Part shown: positions 63,292-64,000 of the stretch, in pieces | How positions within the stretch are numbered: the first letter of the stretch is position 1 | How the letters are laid out: each line of letters starts with the position of its first letter | NCBI GenBank assembly: GCA_041391485.1 | Contig: JAWKNY010000008.1 | Location: forward strand, 60,560-124,559 | Length of the DNA stretch: 64,000 bases | Direction: 5' to 3' | Origin: JACKAF01 sp041391485 | GTDB lineage: Bacteria; Bdellovibrionota; FAC87; UBA2466; JACKAF01 | Program-made: the position numbers and the translations under genes | Notes under the pieces: model-generated | Told to the model about the DNA's origin: nothing | Database searches by the model: none | What the model saw: the letters and a program-made list of their open reading frames with translations, nothing else

Positions 63292-64000
63292 ATGCGAAAC
63301 TTGCGCAAAGAATTTCTGGTCGGCTGTTTGGTGTTGAGTGTTGTGGTCCTTATGGGGATTTTTGCGTGGTTGCTCGGTGCTTTGGAGCCGTTTTCCAGCA
63401 CGGTTCAATACAACCTGCTTTACGGGTTTGCCGGCGGCATTGAAGTGGGCTCGCCCGTTCGAGTGGCGGGGATCAAAGTAGGGAAGGTGGAAGGTATCGC
63501 CTTTTTACCCGAAACAGCGCCTGAGAAATCGGAACCGGGAAGCGCCCCCGTAGCGCTCAATATTCGGGTCAGTGTTTCTAGGACCGCTTCGCCGAGCGTT
63601 CGGGAAGATTCCAAGTTTTACGTCAACATGGCGGGAGTGATTGGCGAGCGGTATATCGAGATAAGCCCGGGAACGGTGGAAAGTAAGCCGCTCGTGGACG
63701 GGAGCACCGTGCGCGGCATGGACCCCCCGAGAATTGATCAGCTCCTGTCTCAAGGCTACGGGCTTTTTGGCAAGGTAACCGACTTCTTCGAAAAAAACGA
63801 AGAAGGGATGAACGAGTTTTTGGATTCCTTGTCTGAAATGATGAGCCGCAAAGATTGGAAGAAGCTTCTGACTCTCATCGACAATGTAAACGCGCTGACG
63901 TCCGACTTGAGGTACGTGAGCAAAAAATTGCGAAGTCCGCAAACTGAAGACGTGTGGGACAAGTTGTACGATCTGGTCGATAGGGCGCATCAGATTGACA
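63292..64000 (+). CDS. MlaD/MCE-domain protein, 3' partial
   Basis: ATG 63292 starts an open frame that runs off the window (236 codons seen). One N-terminal membrane helix (VGCLVLSVVVLMGIFAWLLG) is followed by an MCE domain: YGFAGGIEVGSPVRVAGIKVGKVEGI, split here as GGIEVGSPVRVAGIKVG and its strand, then VNMAGVIGERYIEISPG. After it begins a helical part (LSEMMSRKDWKKLLTLI) longer than in E. coli MlaD. It binds phospholipid and links the inner-membrane complex to the periplasm. It stands 122 bases after permease 2; a GTTCTC/GAGAAC inverted repeat lies in the gap. Confidence 0.9.
   Translation, partial: MRNLRKEFLVGCLVLSVVVLMGIFAWLLGALEPFSSTVQYNLLYGFAGGIEVGSPVRVAGIKVGKVEGIAFLPETAPEKSEPGSAPVALNIRVSVSRTASPSVREDSKFYVNMAGVIGERYIEISPGTVESKPLVDGSTVRGMDPPRIDQLLSQGYGLFGKVTDFFEKNEEGMNEFLDSLSEMMSRKDWKKLLTLIDNVNALTSDLRYVSKKLRSPQTEDVWDKLYDLVDRAHQID

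Noticed and set aside
1..64000. CRISPR array, tRNA, rRNA, tmRNA or RNase P RNA
   Set aside because: No regularly spaced repeats and no recognisable tRNA or conserved RNA motifs on either strand by reading.

Overview
The window (about 56% GC, dense, many 1-17 base overlaps between neighbouring genes) comes from a Gram-negative bacterium: it carries LptD, an Omp85-type barrel protein, lipoproteins with lipoboxes, a Mla/Mce lipid transporter and a CpoB-like protein. The gene content (PilZ-like protein, HNH protein, secreted subtilases, class 2 PyrD, leucine-catabolism enzymes, respiratory complex I) fits a free-living or predatory member of the Bdellovibrionota or an older-style deltaproteobacterium, but no marker here settles the lineage. 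No tRNA, rRNA, CRISPR array or insertion sequence was seen.

Layout. 1-2.7 kb: surface and secreted proteins, a 28-residue membrane peptide, a 97-bp nested palindrome and two sigma-54-like promoters. 2.8-6.6 kb: prfB with its programmed +1 frameshift, surE, and two convergent nucleotide-sugar enzymes. 6.8-8.1 kb: NlpD-like protein and apt. 8.1-14.3 kb: nuoBCDEFG-nuoI, only the peripheral arm of complex I. 14.3-19 kb: GDPD, a lipoprotein, an IHF/HU protein, an Omp85-like protein and an unknown secreted protein. 19-26 kb: diheme peroxidase, a beta-helix/cytochrome c fusion, then a minus-strand group thiolase-lptD-patatin. 26-38.9 kb: an accessory region with a PilZ-like protein, an HNH protein, large Gly-rich secreted proteins, two subtilases, YceI, a DUF1028-like protein, small genes and structured intergenic DNA. 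39-48.9 kb: pyrD, ligA, a polyprenol-phosphate glycosyltransferase, ald, a TldD/PmbA-like protein, cpoB, and the conserved trio LysM protein-dprA-smg. 48.9-53.5 kb: acyl-CoA carboxylase/leucine degradation cluster. 53.5-60 kb: minus-strand BMP-type nucleoside ABC operon ending in a HEAT-cyclophilin protein. 60.1-64 kb: a Mla-type operon with two different ATPases and two different MlaE permeases followed by an MlaD protein that runs off the end.

Data quality. At least twenty genes, including near-essential ones (nuoF, nuoG, ald, dprA, surE, the ABC ATPase), are split by one-base shifts, many of them in or next to short homopolymers. This pattern points to uncorrected sequencing indels more than to gene decay. 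Coordinates of broken genes therefore span all frames I could chain by protein sense.

Most interesting: the Mla operon, whose two ATPases have complementary defects (one lacks the catalytic Glu and switch His, the other lacks the signature motif), as in asymmetric heterodimeric ABC transporters. Second: a small set of sigma-54-like promoters, two of them with a matching 13-bp palindrome upstream, in front of surface-protein genes. Third: three intergenic elements with nested or branched stems that look like structured RNA or mobile palindromes.
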